This document shows positions 7,984 to 17,663 of a stretch of DNA of 64,000 nucleotides, one piece after another. This stretch comes from Grimontia kaedaensis. Its GTDB lineage: Bacteria; Pseudomonadota; Gammaproteobacteria; Enterobacterales; Vibrionaceae. The stretch lies in the NCBI RefSeq assembly GCF_023746615.1, contig NZ_CP082275.1, positions 3,162,001 to 3,226,000 of the forward strand, read 5' to 3'. The notes below the pieces were generated by a model. The model was not told the DNA's origin. It searched no databases and saw nothing but the letters and a program-made list of their open reading frames with translations. Each line of letters begins with the position of its first letter. The stretch's first letter is position 1. The position numbers were made by a program, and so were the translations under genes.

Positions 7984-9267
7984 TTAGCCAGCGACCTTCA
8001 TCAAGTATTCGCGCAGCTGTGCAAAATCTGCATCCTGCTCAACAGACAGCAGTTCCATCGCCGCATGTTTTGCCAAAGGGCCTGGCAGCGGAATGTCCTG
8101 ACCTAGGATCTCATCGACGGACTCTTTGAACTTCGCCGGATGTGCGGTACACAGGAACAGGCCATGCTCGCCATCCTGCAGTTGCTCGTCCAACACACGG
8201 TAAGCAATCGCACCGTGTGGCTCACACAGGTAGCCGCCATCAAACATCGCTTTCAGTGTTTCTGCAGTTTGCTCATCGGTCACTGCACCTGCGCCCAGCT
8301 CGTTCAAACCCCAGCCTTGGCGCTGGCAAAGCTCTTCAATGCGTGGCCAGTTGTTTGGCTGACTCACGTCCATCGCATTTGACAGCGTTGGGATAGTCGG
8401 CTCTGGCGTCCACTCACCGGTTTGCAGGTAACGTGGCACGGTATCATTCACGTTGGTTGCTGCAATAAAACGTTTGATTGGCAGGCCGATCGCTTTCGCC
8501 AGCAGACCTGCAGTCAGGTTACCGAAGTTACCACTTGGCACTGCAACCACAAGGTTTTCGCGTTGTGCTTTGGAAAGCTGCGACGCAGCTTCAAAGTAGT
8601 AACAAATTTGCGCCATCAGACGGCTGATATTGATCGAGTTTGCAGAGTTCAGGCCGATCGCAGCGCGAAGCTCTGCATCATCAAATGCGTTTTTCACCAT
8701 CGCCTGACAATCATCGAAAGTGCCATTGATAGCCACAGTGTGGATGTTGCCACCCAGAGTACAGAAGAGTTTCTCCTGCAGAGGGCTGATCTTGCCTTTC
8801 GGGTATAGGATAACCACATTGATGTTTTCCATGCCGTAGAACGCATGGGCAACAGCAGCACCGGTATCACCAGAAGTGGCAGTCAAAATGGTTACTTTAC
8901 CGCCGTCAGATACTGCTACCAGCGATTGGGCCATAAAACGTCCGCCGAAGTCTTTAAACGCCAGCGTCGGACCATGGAACAGCTCAAGTGCACTGATTTG
9001 ATCGGTTACTTTCTCGACCGGGGCCGGGAATTGGAAGGCATTTTCCACCATGTCACGCACGGTTTCTGATGACAGTTCGTCACCGATGAATGCAGAAAGA
9101 ATATCGCTGCTGCGGCTGACAAAATCTTTATCCAGCAGCGCATCAACGTCGTCAAATTTTGGCAGTTCGCTTGGAAAGAACAGGCCCTGATTGCGGCCAA
9201 GACCCTGTTTCACGGCTTGACCGAACGATACCTGCTCGTCGTTTTCTTTGATGTTGTAAAGCTTCAT
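7984..9267 (-). CDS. thrC: Threonine synthase
   Basis: This PLP enzyme converts O-phosphohomoserine to threonine, the last step of the pathway. The 427-residue protein starts [15 protein letters not shown] and shows the PLP-lysine region [14 protein letters not shown], the phosphate-binding [14 protein letters not shown] and [10 protein letters not shown]. Length and N-terminus match E. coli ThrC (428). The start overlaps the thrB stop by four bases (ATGA), so translation is coupled. It is the last gene of thrLABC and ends at the terminator shared with grcA. Confidence 0.97.
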   Translation of the reverse strand: MKLYNIKENDEQVSFGQAVKQGLGRNQGLFFPSELPKFDDVDALLDKDFVSRSSDILSAFIGDELSSETVRDMVENAFQFPAPVEKVTDQISALELFHGPTLAFKDFGGRFMAQSLVAVSDGGKVTILTATSGDTGAAVAHAFYGMENINVVILYPKGKISPLQEKLFCTLGGNIHTVAINGTFDDCQAMVKNAFDDAELRAAIGLNSANSINISRLMAQICYYFEAASQLSKAQRENLVVAVPSGNFGNLTAGLLAKAIGLPIKRFIAATNVNDTVPRYLQTGEWTPEPTIPTLSNAMDVSQPNNWPRIEELCQRQGWGLNELGAGAVTDEQTAETLKAMFDGGYLCEPHGAIAYRVLDEQLQDGEHGLFLCTAHPAKFKESVDEILGQDIPLPGPLAKHAAMELLSVEQDADFAQLREYLMKVAG

Positions 9268-10223
9268 AGTTCACTTCCTGTCACTGTCGATCCTTTCACA
9301 TCCAATCGACAGATGTGGACAAATCCTTCTTCGTTCTGAACGTAATTTTCCTCTAGCCACTTCGCTACGCGCTCTGCCACGGCTTTGTCATCCGTAATGC
9401 TAAACAGCGTCGGGCCGGAACCTGAGATACCGGTCGCCAGTGCGCCAGCATCTTCCGCGTAATGTCTAGCTTCGGCGAAGCCTGGCAACAACTTCTCGCG
9501 GTAAGGTTCTGCAACCACGTCTTTGATCATGCTCGCAGCAAGTTGTGGCTGGCCAGAATAACAGCCATGGATGAAGCCTGCCAGATGGCGACCGTGATTA
9601 ATCACATCCTGACGGCGATATTGTGCAGGCAAAATCGCACGCGCTTCAGCCGTCGGTACTTTGATACCCGGATAAGCCATCACCCAGTACCATTCGTCAA
9701 AGCAAGGCACTTCCTGGCTGATGATCCCCATTTGCTCTACCATCAGCTGCAGACCGCCAAGGTAACAAGGCGCCACATTGTCATAGTGGAGGCTACCGGA
9801 AATCGCCGCTTCCATCTCGCCCATCAGCGCCAGCAAAGTGGTTTCGTCCAACGCTTCATCATGGAACTTATTCAGGGCATCCAGAGCAGCAACGATAGAA
9901 CAAGCACTGGAACCCAGACCTGAACCAATAGGCATGTTCTTTTCGAGCGTCATGGTGACGTTACGAACAGGCAGTCCCAACTTTTCCATTTCACGGGAGA
10001 AGACCACGAAGCTCTGATACACGATGTTTTCTTCCTGCTCTTTCGGCAGCTTATCAACAAAGCTACCAACGCAGTTCAGGGTAAATGGCACATCACCGCC
10101 ATCTTCCACTTTCACACGATCGCCAAGCAAAGTGCCGTCGATGGGCGACACTGCGGCGCCCAACACATCAAAGCCTACACTGACATTACCGATTGAAGCC
10201 GGTGCGTAAACAACAACGCTCAT
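9264..10223 (-). CDS. thrB: Homoserine kinase
   Basis: This GHMP-family kinase phosphorylates homoserine with ATP. The start chosen is the ATG at 10223 ([19 protein letters not shown]), the conserved family N-terminus, giving 319 residues. Eight extra upstream codons overlap thrA. The ATP-binding motif [17 protein letters not shown] and the C-terminal [10 protein letters not shown] are visible. It begins one base after the thrA stop and overlaps thrC by four bases, which is typical of a tightly coupled thr operon. Confidence 0.97.
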   Translation of the reverse strand: MSVVVYAPASIGNVSVGFDVLGAAVSPIDGTLLGDRVKVEDGGDVPFTLNCVGSFVDKLPKEQEENIVYQSFVVFSREMEKLGLPVRNVTMTLEKNMPIGSGLGSSACSIVAALDALNKFHDEALDETTLLALMGEMEAAISGSLHYDNVAPCYLGGLQLMVEQMGIISQEVPCFDEWYWVMAYPGIKVPTAEARAILPAQYRRQDVINHGRHLAGFIHGCYSGQPQLAASMIKDVVAEPYREKLLPGFAEARHYAEDAGALATGISGSGPTLFSITDDKAVAERVAKWLEENYVQNEEGFVHICRLDVKGSTVTGSEL

Positions 10224-10224
10224 C

Positions 10225-12684
10225 TTATACTCCCAGTTTCCAGCCAAGTGTGCGCATCAAGTCTGCGAACACACCTGCAGCTGTTACGGCAGTACCTGCA
10301 CCGTAACCTCGCAGTACCAATGGGATCGGCTGGTAGTAACGGCTATAGAAAGCCAGCGCGTTCTCGCCCTCTTTAATCTTAAACATTGGGTCGTCAGCAT
10401 CCACGGCCTGAATTTTCACTGAACATTGACCGTTTTCGATGCTACCGACGTAGCGCAACACTTTGCCTTCGGCGCGTGCATCGCTAGCCAATTTCTCGAA
10501 GTATGCATCTGCTTCTGGCAGTTTTGCCATGAAGGCTTCCACATCACCTGAGGCGTCAAAACCCGGTGGCAATGCCGGCTCAACTTCAACATCTTCCAGT
10601 TCAAGGTGCATACCCGCTTCACGGGCAAGGATAAGAAGCTTACGCGCCACGTCCATACCAGAGAGGTCATCACGTGGATCCGGTTCAGTGAAGCCGCTCT
10701 CACGTGCTGCTGTCGTTGCTTCACAGAAGCTTTGGCCTTCGTCGAGTTTACCGAAGATATGAGACAGAGAGCCTGACAGGATACCGGTGAATTTTTCGAG
10801 CTCGTCACCTGCTGCAATCAGGTTCTGGAGGTTTTCGATGACTGGCAGACCAGCACCCACCGTGGTGTCATACATGAACTTACGACGGGTCGCACGTGCA
10901 GACTTACGTAGCTGCTGGTAGTACGCCATGCCCGCAGTGTTGGCTTTTTTGTTCGGCGTGATGACGTGGAAACCCGCAGACAAGAAATCTGCGTATTGAT
11001 CCGCAATACCCTGTTCAGAGGTACAGTCGATAAATACAGGGTTGATGATGTGATTTTGCTGAACCAGACGCACCATACGAGGGAGACTAAACGGCTCGTC
11101 CGCTTTCGCCAGCTCATCACGCCAGTTGTTCAAGTCGATACCTTTGCTGTTCAGCAACATACCGCGGCTGTTTGCCATGCCGCAGACACGGATGACAATC
11201 CCCTGGTCGGCCAGTTTCGCCTGCTGGCGTTTCACTTGCTCAACCAGCTCGCCGCCGACACCACCAACACCGACCACAAACACATCCAGGTAGTGGTTAG
11301 AGTTAAAGAGGTTTTCGTGACACGCTTTCACCGCTTCAGACACGCTGTCATCCGGGATAACCGCAGAGATTGAGCGCTCAGAAGAACCCTGCGCAATCGC
11401 GACAATATTGACGTTCACTTCGGCCAATGACGTAAAGAACTGAGATGCCACGCCTTTCGAGGTGCGCATCGCGTCACCTACTAGCGAAACAATAGCTACG
11501 TTGTCAACGAAGTCTACAGGCTCAAGCAAACCGTCTTTCAGCTCCAGCTCAAAACTTTCCTGAAGAGCACGCTGTGCCATCGGCTTGTCTTCCGCTTCGA
11601 TACAGAAGCTGATGCTGTATTCAGAAGAAGATTGGGTAATAAGAACAACAGAAACACCCGCTGCTGACATGGCACCAAAGACGCGAGCTGCCATACCGAC
11701 CATGCCTTTCATGCCAGGACCTGATACGTTGACCATGCTCAGTTTACTCAGGGTGGTGATCCCTTTCACTGCCAGGTTGTCTTCGCCGCTGTCATTGCCG
11801 ATCAAAGTGCCTGCACCCTGTGGGTTTGCAGTGTTTTTGATCAGACAAGGAATGTGGAAACGTGCGATTGGAAGAATGGTTTTTGGGTGAAGCACTTTGG
11901 CGCCAAAGTAAGAAAGCTCCATAGCTTCCTGATAGCTCAGAGACTTAAGCAGGGTCGCATCTGGCACCAAGCGAGGGTCACAGCTGTAAACGCCATCCAC
12001 ATCAGTCCAGATCTCACAACATTCAGCGCGAACACAAGCAGCCAGCACTGCTGCTGAGTAGTCAGAACCATTACGGCCAAGAGTAACCAGTTCACCTTGC
12101 TCATTAGACGCAGTGAACCCTGGCATCAAACCGATGTGTGCAGCAGGAATGGGCTCTTTTTTGAAGCGGTCGGAAGAAACTTCGATATCCACCATGGCTT
12201 CAAGATAATCACCTTTTGCATGAAGGTATTTTACCGGATCAACTTCAAAAGTGTTGTAACCGCGGGCTTGAAGCAGTGCAGACATGGTCGCAATAGAAAG
12301 GCGCTCACCCTTACTGATGATGCGAGCATAGATGTTGTCTGGGCATAAACCCAGCAGCGCAATACCATGGATATATTGCTTCAACTGATTCACAGAGCGC
12401 TCTAGTTTGTCATAAAGCGTAGCTTTATCGATGCTTGGCTCCATTTCTTCCAAACCATCAAACAGGGCAGAGAAGATCTTCCTGATCTCGGCAACCTGAA
12501 TCTCGGCTTCGCCATGTTTAACTGTGTTATCAATCACATCAACCAACAGGTTTGTGATCTTAGCAGGCGCGGATAGTACCGCAGATACCTCACTTTGGCA
12601 GGTATTGCTGGTGATGATCTCAGCTGCGCGGCTGAATCTATCAGCATTTGCCAGCGAAGTACCACCAAACTTTAATACTCGCAT
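10225..12684 (-). CDS. thrA: Bifunctional aspartokinase I / homoserine dehydrogenase I
   Basis: The 819-residue fusion catalyses the first and third steps of the aspartate-to-threonine pathway. Residues 1 to about 250 are aspartokinase ([26 protein letters not shown]). They are followed by two ACT-type regulatory segments ([30 protein letters not shown]). From about 460 comes NAD(P)-binding homoserine dehydrogenase ([61 protein letters not shown]). The start at 12684 is chosen because a GGAGGAAAGG site directly precedes it; the upstream in-frame ATG would place that site inside the coding region. Feedback inhibition by threonine is expected for this family. Transcription is probably attenuated through thrL. 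Confidence 0.98.
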   Translation of the reverse strand: MRVLKFGGTSLANADRFSRAAEIITSNTCQSEVSAVLSAPAKITNLLVDVIDNTVKHGEAEIQVAEIRKIFSALFDGLEEMEPSIDKATLYDKLERSVNQLKQYIHGIALLGLCPDNIYARIISKGERLSIATMSALLQARGYNTFEVDPVKYLHAKGDYLEAMVDIEVSSDRFKKEPIPAAHIGLMPGFTASNEQGELVTLGRNGSDYSAAVLAACVRAECCEIWTDVDGVYSCDPRLVPDATLLKSLSYQEAMELSYFGAKVLHPKTILPIARFHIPCLIKNTANPQGAGTLIGNDSGEDNLAVKGITTLSKLSMVNVSGPGMKGMVGMAARVFGAMSAAGVSVVLITQSSSEYSISFCIEAEDKPMAQRALQESFELELKDGLLEPVDFVDNVAIVSLVGDAMRTSKGVASQFFTSLAEVNVNIVAIAQGSSERSISAVIPDDSVSEAVKACHENLFNSNHYLDVFVVGVGGVGGELVEQVKRQQAKLADQGIVIRVCGMANSRGMLLNSKGIDLNNWRDELAKADEPFSLPRMVRLVQQNHIINPVFIDCTSEQGIADQYADFLSAGFHVITPNKKANTAGMAYYQQLRKSARATRRKFMYDTTVGAGLPVIENLQNLIAAGDELEKFTGILSGSLSHIFGKLDEGQSFCEATTAARESGFTEPDPRDDLSGMDVARKLLILAREAGMHLELEDVEVEPALPPGFDASGDVEAFMAKLPEADAYFEKLASDARAEGKVLRYVGSIENGQCSVKIQAVDADDPMFKIKEGENALAFYSRYYQPIPLVLRGYGAGTAVTAAGVFADLMRTLGWKLGV

Positions 12685-12733
12685 CCTTTCCTCCAATTCC
12701 TTCCAGAACTCGCAAATTCAAAAATAAAGGGGT

Positions 12734-12766
12734 TAAAAAAAGCCCGTACCTTGTTGGGTACGGGCT
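12734..12766 (-). terminator. thr operon attenuator
   Basis: On the minus strand the stem AGCCCGTACC/GGTACGGGCT is followed by a run of seven T. It lies 22 bp after the thrL stop and 49 bp before thrA. This is the expected place for the transcription attenuator controlled by translation of the Thr/Ile-rich leader. Confidence 0.88.
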
Positions 12767-12788
12767 TCTTTTTAAAATTCTGTGCATG

Positions 12789-12860
12789 TCAGCCCGCACC
12801 CGCACCAATGGTGTTGGTAATAATGGTGATAATGGTTGTAGTGCCGACTGTTTTAAGCAT
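12789..12860 (-). CDS. thrL: thr operon leader peptide
   Basis: The 23-codon frame starts MLKTVGTTTII and ends TIGAGAG. Seven residues are Thr and five are Ile, and the run is concentrated in the middle. E. coli ThrL is 21 residues, equally Thr/Ile-rich, and ends GNGAG. Ribosome stalling at Thr or Ile codons when either charged tRNA is scarce should prevent the terminator at 12734-12766 from forming and let thrABC be transcribed. It is too short for standard gene callers. Position, composition and the following terminator leave little doubt. Confidence 0.93.
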   Translation of the reverse strand: MLKTVGTTTIITIITNTIGAGAG

Positions 12861-12887
12861 GGCTTTTTAACCTTCCGTGCTGCGTTT

Positions 12888-12916
12888 TTATAACCTTTAC
12901 CGAACAAGGGTATCAA
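12888..12916 (-). promoter_or_regulatory. Sigma-70 promoter of thrLABC
   Basis: On the minus strand TTGATA (-35, 12911-12916) is separated by exactly 17 bp from TTATAA (-10, 12888-12893). The transcript would begin about 20 bp before thrL. Confidence 0.75.
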
Positions 12917-13093
12917 GGTCAACAAAAATTTAAGTTATCCCTCAAAAAAACGCTTCAATTCGCAACTCTTAACTAACGAATTTAAAAGATGAGAAACCGC
13001 ACCATTTACCAGCATCTTCCTTGCTAAGAGTGGTTAAGGCAGACATAGTTACCTGAATTGGACAGAAAATCAGCAACCGCGAAGGAGGGAACC

Positions 13094-14806
13094 ATGGCAG
13101 TTGCGATGGAGGAGTTGGTCGCCCAGACCATCTTACAAGGCTCTGATGCCATGTATGGACGATTTTTGGATGTCACCGCTGGGGCACAGGAAAGGTTTGA
13201 AGCGCGCGACTGGAAAAGCGTGCAAAAAGCCTTGAAAACCCGCATTAACTTTTATGACCATCACGTGGGTCTTGTCAGCCAGCAATTGAAAACCATGCTG
13301 GGGAGAAAACACGCCACTCGCTCCTTCCTAATGGCGGTCAAAGCGGAATACAGTCGCCTATTGGACGACTATCCTCGCTATGACATCGCGGAAAGCTTCT
13401 TTAACTCTGTTTATTGTCGGATGTTCGACCATCGCAATATCCGTCGTGAAAAGCTCTTTGTGAACAGCTCACAGGGCGGCCGTATTCCTAAATACCCAAC
13501 CCCACTGCTTAAGCGTTATTCATCCAATCAGGATCTTATTCAGACTATCGAGCGCATTCTGAACGATACGCCCTTTACTCTCCCTTGGGTGAATAAAGCG
13601 CGCGATGTACACCGTATTGTCGAAGCATTACAAAGAAGGTTAGGACCACAACTGACTGAAGTGACCATCGATATGGTTCGCGAGCCTTTCTATCGTAATA
13701 AAGCCGCCTATCTGATAGGACGCATTGATATGGCGAATCAGGTGCGCCCACTGGTATTGCCTTTATTGGTGAATTCGAAAAATGAGCTTTATGTCGACGC
13801 CTGTATTGCTGACGCTGATGAACTCAGTGTGATCTTCGGCTTCGCTCGCTCCTATTTCATGGTTTTCGCGCCTGCGCCTGCCGCATTGGTCGATTTTCTC
13901 AACCAATTGATGCCCCATAAAACGCCAGCCCAGCTCTACACGGCAATTGGGTGTCAGAAACACGGTAAGACAGAGCTCTACAGGGAATTCCTTCACCATA
14001 TCGAATCTTCTGACGATCAGTTTGTTATTGCTCCGGGGATCAAAGGCATGGTCATGTCGGTGTTCACCCTGCCTTCTTATGGCTTCGTCTTTAAGATCAT
14101 CAAAGACAGGTTCGCGCCACAAAAAGACATTACTCACGCCGTCGTCAAAGAAAAATACCGCTTGGTTAAAGAGCATGACCGGGTTGGCCGCATGGCCGAT
14201 ACCCTCGATTATCGCAACTTCATTTTCCCAAGAGAACGTTTTAGCGAAGAGCTCATCGAAGAGTTACTTGAGGTTGCACCATCACTGATCAAACTCACCA
14301 AAAATGAAGTCCACATTCGTCACCTATATATGGAACGTCGGATGATCCCACTTAATATCTATCTTGAGCAGGCAGATGACGACGAATTGAGAAATGCTGT
14401 TCAAGAATATGGCGACGCAATTAAACAACTTGCCGCCGCAAACATCTTTGCCGGGGATATGCTATTCAAGAACTTTGGTGTGTCGCGCCACAGCCGTGTC
14501 ATTTTCTACGATTACGATGAGATTTCTTATCTCACGGAAGTGAATTTCCGCAAGATCCCACCACCACGGTTTCCAGAAGACGAAATGGCGGCAGAACCAT
14601 GGTACAGCGTCGGAGAATACGATGTGTTCCCGGAAGAGTTCCGTACCTTCCTGCTCATCAATCCGAAAATCCGTGCCCTGTTCGAAGAGCTGCACTCCGA
14701 TCTCTTTGAGGCGGATTATTGGAAAGGGTTACAGGAGAACATTCAGCAAGGCCAATTTAACGATGTGTTCCCTTACAGTGACGACTGTCGATTCACCAAT
14801 CAATAA
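13094..14806 (+). CDS. aceK: Isocitrate dehydrogenase kinase/phosphatase
   Basis: AceK reversibly phosphorylates isocitrate dehydrogenase and so directs carbon between the TCA cycle and the glyoxylate shunt. The start at 13094 ([16 protein letters not shown]) has a GAAGGAGGG site seven bases upstream. The 12 codons upstream in frame are probably untranslated. The 570-residue length is close to E. coli (578). Conserved segments include [29 protein letters not shown] [67 protein letters not shown] and FYDYDEI. In E. coli it is the third gene of aceBAK. Here it stands alone, divergent from the thr operon, so it must have its own promoter in the 230 bp before it. Confidence 0.97.
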   Translation: MAVAMEELVAQTILQGSDAMYGRFLDVTAGAQERFEARDWKSVQKALKTRINFYDHHVGLVSQQLKTMLGRKHATRSFLMAVKAEYSRLLDDYPRYDIAESFFNSVYCRMFDHRNIRREKLFVNSSQGGRIPKYPTPLLKRYSSNQDLIQTIERILNDTPFTLPWVNKARDVHRIVEALQRRLGPQLTEVTIDMVREPFYRNKAAYLIGRIDMANQVRPLVLPLLVNSKNELYVDACIADADELSVIFGFARSYFMVFAPAPAALVDFLNQLMPHKTPAQLYTAIGCQKHGKTELYREFLHHIESSDDQFVIAPGIKGMVMSVFTLPSYGFVFKIIKDRFAPQKDITHAVVKEKYRLVKEHDRVGRMADTLDYRNFIFPRERFSEELIEELLEVAPSLIKLTKNEVHIRHLYMERRMIPLNIYLEQADDDELRNAVQEYGDAIKQLAAANIFAGDMLFKNFGVSRHSRVIFYDYDEISYLTEVNFRKIPPPRFPEDEMAAEPWYSVGEYDVFPEEFRTFLLINPKIRALFEELHSDLFEADYWKGLQENIQQGQFNDVFPYSDDCRFTNQ

Positions 14807-14812
14807 AAATGA

Positions 14813-14839
14813 GACGCTGAGCAATCAGCGTCAATTTTT
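14813..14839 (+). terminator. Rho-independent terminator of aceK
   Basis: Stem GACGCTGA/TCAGCGTC with loop GCAA, followed by AATTTTTC. Confidence 0.8.
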
Positions 14840-15054
14840 CATCGCCATTTAGGCACGCCACTTGCTTAAATATTAAACGCCTCATGATGATGGCAGAATT
14901 TTGCCACATTCAAAATATCGCGTCGTAAACGTTTGAATTTAAGGGCAAGGTGAGAGAGCAGCCGGAAAACCTGAAACTCTCTTTATCAAAAACAAAACAG
15001 GTGAACTAGACTGAAAACTCAGTCTAATAAGAACGAATCGGGGAAGGTGGCATA

Positions 15055-15528
15055 ATGAAAAAAATCCTACTCGCCGTCACCCTGCAATCAGTGGCTCTTT
15101 TGGCATTCGCGCAGGGTTCGTTACCGCTGTATGAATATTCCGACGACAACCAGAAACCTTGGTTTTCGAGCTCCATTACAACTGGCAATCAAAGCTATGA
15201 CAGCTGGACTGTCAGCTCTGGTTATCACTATCCCGTGCTCAAAAACGTGAATGTGTATCTGGGTACCGAAATGACCACGGAAACCGACCACACTGCCAGC
15301 AGTAAAGGGTTACTCAGTGGCATCCAATATAACTTCAATGAAAAGCTCAGCATTGGCAGTACTGTGCAAGCTGAACGCGTCAATGCAGAAACCTTTGGTG
15401 TGGTAGGAATGAGCAGCAAGTTACGACTGACCGATAAGCTCAACTTGGAAGCCAAGTTCGACTACAACCTGAACCAAACACCTGCAGCCTCCGCCAATTA
15501 TCAACTCGGCGTGGGTTATCGCTTCTAG
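15055..15528 (+). CDS. Small outer-membrane beta-barrel candidate, unknown function
   Basis: I do not recognise this gene by name. The 157-residue product has a signal peptide (MKKILLAVTLQSVALLAFA, cleavage before QGSLP). The remainder alternates polar and hydrophobic residues in short strands (NVNVYLGTEM, GLLSGIQYNF, LSIGSTVQAE, LNLEAKFDYNL, YQLGVGYRF). It ends in Phe, the usual BAM-recognised C-terminus of outer-membrane barrels. About eight strands would fit. The start is supported by GGGGAAGGTGG upstream. It is monocistronic, with its own terminator. An OmpW- or OmpX-like small barrel is the nearest idea; I cannot assign a ligand or role. Confidence 0.7.
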   Translation: MKKILLAVTLQSVALLAFAQGSLPLYEYSDDNQKPWFSSSITTGNQSYDSWTVSSGYHYPVLKNVNVYLGTEMTTETDHTASSKGLLSGIQYNFNEKLSIGSTVQAERVNAETFGVVGMSSKLRLTDKLNLEAKFDYNLNQTPAASANYQLGVGYRF

Positions 15529-15546
15529 AGCTACTGAACGTATTGA

Positions 15547-15573
15547 GAAAAAACCGCCGATTGGCGGTTTTTT
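15547..15573. terminator. Bidirectional Rho-independent terminator
   Basis: Stem AAAAAACCGCC/GGCGGTTTTTT with loop GATT, between convergent genes. Confidence 0.88.
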
Positions 15574-15596
15574 AGTTTTCTGGCTTCACCTTAGAT

Positions 15597-16091
15597 TTAC
15601 GATGGCTCACCAAATTCAATCGGATGCTGACTGATCATCACGCCATTGAGATCGGCGAAAAGGTAGTTTCCGGGCGAAATAGGTATCCCTTCAATACGTA
15701 GCTGCACATCTTCATCACCCAACCCACGTTTTTCCGTTTTGATGGGACACACACCTAACGCTTTCACACCCAAAGCCATTTCGCTCAATGCGCCCGCATC
15801 TCGCACCGCGCCAAAAATCACGATGCCTTCCCAGCCATTCTCCACAGCACGTTCAGCGAGCAAATCTCCCAACAGGGCTTTGTTGAGATTACCGTGTCCA
15901 TCCACCACGAGAACACGGCCAGCACCAGGTTTACCCAAAATGTCGCGCACCTTTGAATTATCTTCGTAGCAACGCAGGGTTTCCACCCGACCGGAAAATA
16001 CCTTTTTTCCGCCAAAATCGCGCCACTGAACCGGAATCCACGATACCTCATCGCCGTGTGCATCACTGATATCAGGTAGTAAATCTTCCAT
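15597..16091 (-). CDS. RraA-like / putative 4-hydroxy-4-methyl-2-oxoglutarate aldolase
   Basis: The 164-residue protein belongs to the RraA/HMG-aldolase fold family. The conserved core VVDGHGNLNKALLGDLLAE, then GIVIFGAVRDAGAL with the Arg-Asp pair of the metal-dependent aldolase site, is plainly visible. In E. coli RraA inhibits RNase E; related proteins are pyruvate-forming aldolases. The retained GxxRD motif makes aldolase chemistry possible, and sequence alone does not choose. I start at the ATG at 16091 (MEDLLPDISDAHGDEVSW), directly after a GGAGGA site, because the upstream TTG would bury that site. It is separated from arcA by a long intergenic region. Confidence 0.8.
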   Translation of the reverse strand: MEDLLPDISDAHGDEVSWIPVQWRDFGGKKVFSGRVETLRCYEDNSKVRDILGKPGAGRVLVVDGHGNLNKALLGDLLAERAVENGWEGIVIFGAVRDAGALSEMALGVKALGVCPIKTEKRGLGDEDVQLRIEGIPISPGNYLFADLNGVMISQHPIEFGEPS

Positions 16092-16836
16092 GCTTCCTCC
16101 TATCAAGTCTTGGTATCAAGCTAGCAAGATACGCCCACTTCGCCTCTCCCAAATTCTATAAAGCTGGCATGGCTCACTCAAACTTTGGTGTTAGTGACAA
16201 AGCAGGAACACGGAAAGGTCAAATTCGGATGGGCGGACGGCAAGTGGCATAACTGTCAGATATAATACGAAAAAGCATACGTGCAATGATGCGCATTTTC
16301 CTCATTTTGAGCAGTGACCCGCCAAGTGCTATCAACAGGAGATAGTTGACCGGTATGCAACAAAATGGTCTGATAAAAGCGTTTTTACACAATATTCACA
16401 CCTGTGGTAATAGTACGAAAAAGTTAATTCGAGTTTGTAAAATTTAGCGAAGTTTTTGCACTGGAATTCCATCAATTGCGACCACAGAAGGCGAGATTGA
16501 CGTATATCAATAAAGATTGAAAAAAGTTGCGTTGATTTATTACTAAATATTGTTAGCACGCTGTTAAATGAATACAATCAGCGCTATCCAAAGGATTAGC
16601 TGGTCAAAATGAGTTGACCAGTAGTATGCAGGGCGAAAAATCGCAACTGCAACCAGCTTCTCTAGGGATGGCGTTTGTATCAGGAAAGTATGCTCGTAAA
16701 TCGCATCAATCGGTTTGATATACTTTTCCTGTTTGTAAATTTTCTTCACAGGGTCGATAAGACACTGTGGTTGATTGGGGAGACGCTTTTTCGCTGTCCC
16801 CAGTACCAGATTCCTTAAAGAAATTAGGTAACGCCA
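16092..16836. other. 745-bp intergenic region with arcA promoter and long leader
   Basis: The left part must hold the promoter of the RraA-like gene (minus strand). The right part has an FNR-type box at 16497-16510. After it comes a roughly 290-base potential arcA leader with a perfect 8-bp inverted repeat at 16600-16621 (CTGGTCAA/TTGACCAG) and a second stem at about 16692-16728 (GGAAAGTAT/ATACTTTTCC). There is no convincing gene inside. Confidence 0.6.
16497..16510 (+). promoter_or_regulatory. FNR-type box upstream of arcA
   Basis: TTGACGTATATCAA matches TTGAT-N4-ATCAA in nine of ten defined positions, the same one-base deviation as at grcA. The region after it is AT-rich (GATTTATTACTAAATAT) and could provide a -10. 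FNR activation of arcA is known in E. coli. Confidence 0.6.
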
Positions 16837-17556
16837 ATGCAAACCCCTCACATTCTGATTGTTGAAGACGAACACGTAACTCGTAATACGCTAAAAAGCA
16901 TCTTCGAAGCAGAAGGTTATACCGTTCTGGAAGCCAACGATGGCGAAGAAATGCATCAAGTGCTCTCTAACAATCAGGTACACTTGGTCATCATGGACAT
17001 CAACCTGCCTGGTAAAAACGGTCTTCTGCTCGCTCGTGAACTTCGTGAGCAAGGTGACATGGCGCTGATGTTCCTGACCGGTCGTGACAACGAAGTTGAT
17101 AAGATCTTGGGTCTGGAAATCGGTGCGGATGATTACATCACTAAGCCATTCAACCCACGCGAACTAACCATCCGTGCTCGCAACCTGCTGACCCGTGCAA
17201 TGAGCCAAGGCGCACTGCCAGAAGACAAGCGTTCTGTTGACCGCTATGTATTCAATGGATGGACGCTGGATATTAACAGCCGTTCACTGGTTAGCCCTGA
17301 CAACGAGCAGTACAAACTGCCACGCTCTGAGTTCCGTGCACTGCTGCACTTCTGTGAGAACCCGGGCAAAATCCAAACCCGTGCAGATCTTCTGAAGAAG
17401 ATGACTGGCCGTGAGCTGAAGCCACACGATCGTACTGTTGACGTAACTATCCGTCGCATCCGTAAGCACTTTGAGTCTTTCGGTGACACCCCGGAAATCA
17501 TCGCGACTATCCACGGCGAAGGTTACCGCTTCTGTGGTGAGTTGGAAGAAATCTAG
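16837..17556 (+). CDS. arcA: Two-component response regulator ArcA
   Basis: ArcA is the DNA-binding regulator of the aerobic/microaerobic switch; it represses TCA and respiratory genes under low oxygen. The 239-residue protein has a receiver domain (VEDE near residue 10, phospho-acceptor Asp54 in [15 protein letters not shown] near 105). This is followed by an OmpR-type winged helix (residues about 135-235, [23 protein letters not shown]). Its partner ArcB is encoded convergently right behind it. In E. coli the two genes are far apart, whereas adjacency is usual in vibrios. A long leader and an FNR-type box precede it. Confidence 0.98.
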   Translation: MQTPHILIVEDEHVTRNTLKSIFEAEGYTVLEANDGEEMHQVLSNNQVHLVIMDINLPGKNGLLLARELREQGDMALMFLTGRDNEVDKILGLEIGADDYITKPFNPRELTIRARNLLTRAMSQGALPEDKRSVDRYVFNGWTLDINSRSLVSPDNEQYKLPRSEFRALLHFCENPGKIQTRADLLKKMTGRELKPHDRTVDVTIRRIRKHFESFGDTPEIIATIHGEGYRFCGELEEI

Positions 17557-17574
17557 TTTCTTCGAAAAGCTTAT

Positions 17575-17604
17575 AAAAAAGGCCTGCAATGCAGGCCTTT
17601 TTTG
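17575..17604. terminator. Bidirectional terminator between arcA and arcB
   Basis: Stem AAAAAAGGCCTGC/GCAGGCCTTTTTT with loop AAT, between the convergent arcA and arcB. Confidence 0.9.
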
Positions 17605-17663
17605 TTATCTGAAAAGTCTTTTATTAAACGCAATTTGGGCTCCTTCTCAGAACTTATGCGCGG

